Assembly: GCA_002306375.1 (NCBI GenBank)
Contig: DBRU01000010.1
Span: 1-14,054, forward strand
Origin: Faecalibacterium sp. UBA1360
GTDB taxonomy: Bacteria > Bacillota > Clostridia > Oscillospirales > Ruminococcaceae
Length of the DNA stretch: 14,054 bases
Reading direction: 5' to 3'
Shown here: positions 13,518 through 14,054 of the stretch, piece by piece
How the letters are laid out: each line of letters opens with the position of its first letter
Position numbering within the stretch: position 1 is the first letter of the stretch
Notes under the pieces: generated by a model
The model's input: only the letters and a program-made list of their open reading frames with translations
The model's database searches: none
Told to the model about the DNA's origin: nothing
Position numbers and translations under genes: made by a program

Positions 13518-14054
13518 TTAATGGATGTACCCGCCGCTGCGCAGGCAGAACAGCCAGAAGGTCAGGCTGACGGCGCTGAGCAGGGTGGTGGCGGCGCTGA
13601 CGCTGGCGCTGAGCACCCCGTCGTGGCCCATGTTCTTGGCCATGATGTAGCTGGTGGGGGTGGTGGGGCTGCCCAGCATGACCACCAGGGCCACCAGCTC
13701 CTGGTCCCGGAAGCCCATGGCCACCGCCGCGGGCAGGAACACCGCGCACAGCGCCCCCACCTTGCACAGCGACGCCGCCAGCGTGGGGCGCAGCTTTTGG
13801 ATGGCCTTGGCGCCCTCGAAGGAGGCGCCGATGGACAGAAGGGCCAGGGGGCTGGTCAGGGCGGACAGGCTGTCCAGCGTCTTTTCGGCCAAAACGGGCA
13901 GGTCCACGGGCAGAAGGCTGAACGCCGCCCCCGCCGCGATGCCGATGAGGATCGGGTTGGTCAGCACGCCCCGCACCACGGCCGCCGGGCGCAGCGTGCC
14001 ACGACGGGCGGGGTTTTCCACCGTGAGGACCGTGACCGCGAAGATGTTGAACAG
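13518..14054 (-). CDS. AEC family (auxin efflux carrier-like) transporter, C-terminal part
   Basis: C-terminal 178 residues of a membrane transporter cut by the right edge of the window. The frame is open to 14054; the GTG at 14021 is internal, as residues LFNIFAVTVLT before it already look like an AEC transmembrane helix. Visible are NPILIGIAAGAAFSLL, SPLALLSIGASFEG and LGSPTTPTSYIMAKNMG, the last two being family hallmarks of AEC/MleP-type permeases, with about five hydrophobic segments. Members carry malate, malonate or other organic acids, and some export auxin-like compounds; the substrate cannot be told here. Lying next to TCA genes hints at an organic acid, but it is convergent with citrate synthase and so not in its operon. 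Stop TAA at 13518-13520 touches the shared terminator. Confidence 0.88.
   Translation of the reverse strand: MFNIFAVTVLTVENPARRGTLRPAAVVRGVLTNPILIGIAAGAAFSLLPVDLPVLAEKTLDSLSALTSPLALLSIGASFEGAKAIQKLRPTLAASLCKVGALCAVFLPAAVAMGFRDQELVALVVMLGSPTTPTSYIMAKNMGHDGVLSASVSAATTLLSAVSLTFWLFCLRSGGYIH

Overview
The window looks like chromosome of a G+C-rich, anaerobic, low-oxygen-niche Firmicute, most likely an Oscillospiraceae/Ruminococcaceae gut bacterium (Faecalibacterium-Subdoligranulum-Gemmiger-like). That placement is inference. It rests on a T-box tRNA-sensing leader, consensus sigma-A promoters, strong GGAGG ribosome binding sites, strong G/C preference at third codon positions, a two-gene SufC-SufB iron-sulfur unit without sufS/sufU/sufD beside it, and the overall character of the proteins. 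No phage, insertion sequence, CRISPR array, tRNA or rRNA was seen. Nothing is obviously broken; only the gene at the right edge is cut by the window.

Left block (about 79-2654, minus strand): an operon of asparagine synthetase (asnB) and a GNAT acetyltransferase. It is driven by a consensus promoter and controlled by a T-box leader whose specifier reads AAC (Asn), and it ends at a very strong hairpin. The divergent block (2792-4577, plus) is sufC-sufB, a minimal iron-sulfur assembly unit with its own promoter and terminator. Next comes a MerR-family regulator (4667-5455, plus). Its promoter has a 19-bp spacer filled by a dyad, the classic signature of a MerR-controlled and probably self-controlled promoter.

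Middle block (5526-9400): two tandem AI-2E-family membrane proteins on the minus strand diverge from a DUF523 protein and a patatin-like phospholipase on the plus strand, whose start and stop codons overlap (ATGA). The two units share a 138-bp gap containing a 19-bp near-palindrome. This palindrome supplies an extended -10 element on both strands, so it reads as a symmetric bidirectional promoter.

Right block (9522-13452): aconitase (minus) and citrate synthase (plus) are divergent around a 310-bp control region. That region holds one good promoter for each gene, a perfect 10-bp inverted repeat, and two tandem hairpins in the citrate synthase leader. Together the genes encode the first steps of the TCA oxidative branch, from oxaloacetate plus acetyl-CoA to isocitrate, probably feeding 2-oxoglutarate/glutamate synthesis. 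A partial AEC-family transporter (minus) occupies the right edge.

Most of the window is recognisable housekeeping and transport DNA, and I do not see a clearly new multi-gene system. The parts most worth a second look are regulatory: the symmetric promoter at 8012-8030, the MerR dyad at 4611-4633, the hairpin leader of citrate synthase, and the paired perfect hairpins at gene ends. Two gene pairings of unknown meaning also stand out: asnB with the GNAT, and DUF523 with patatin.
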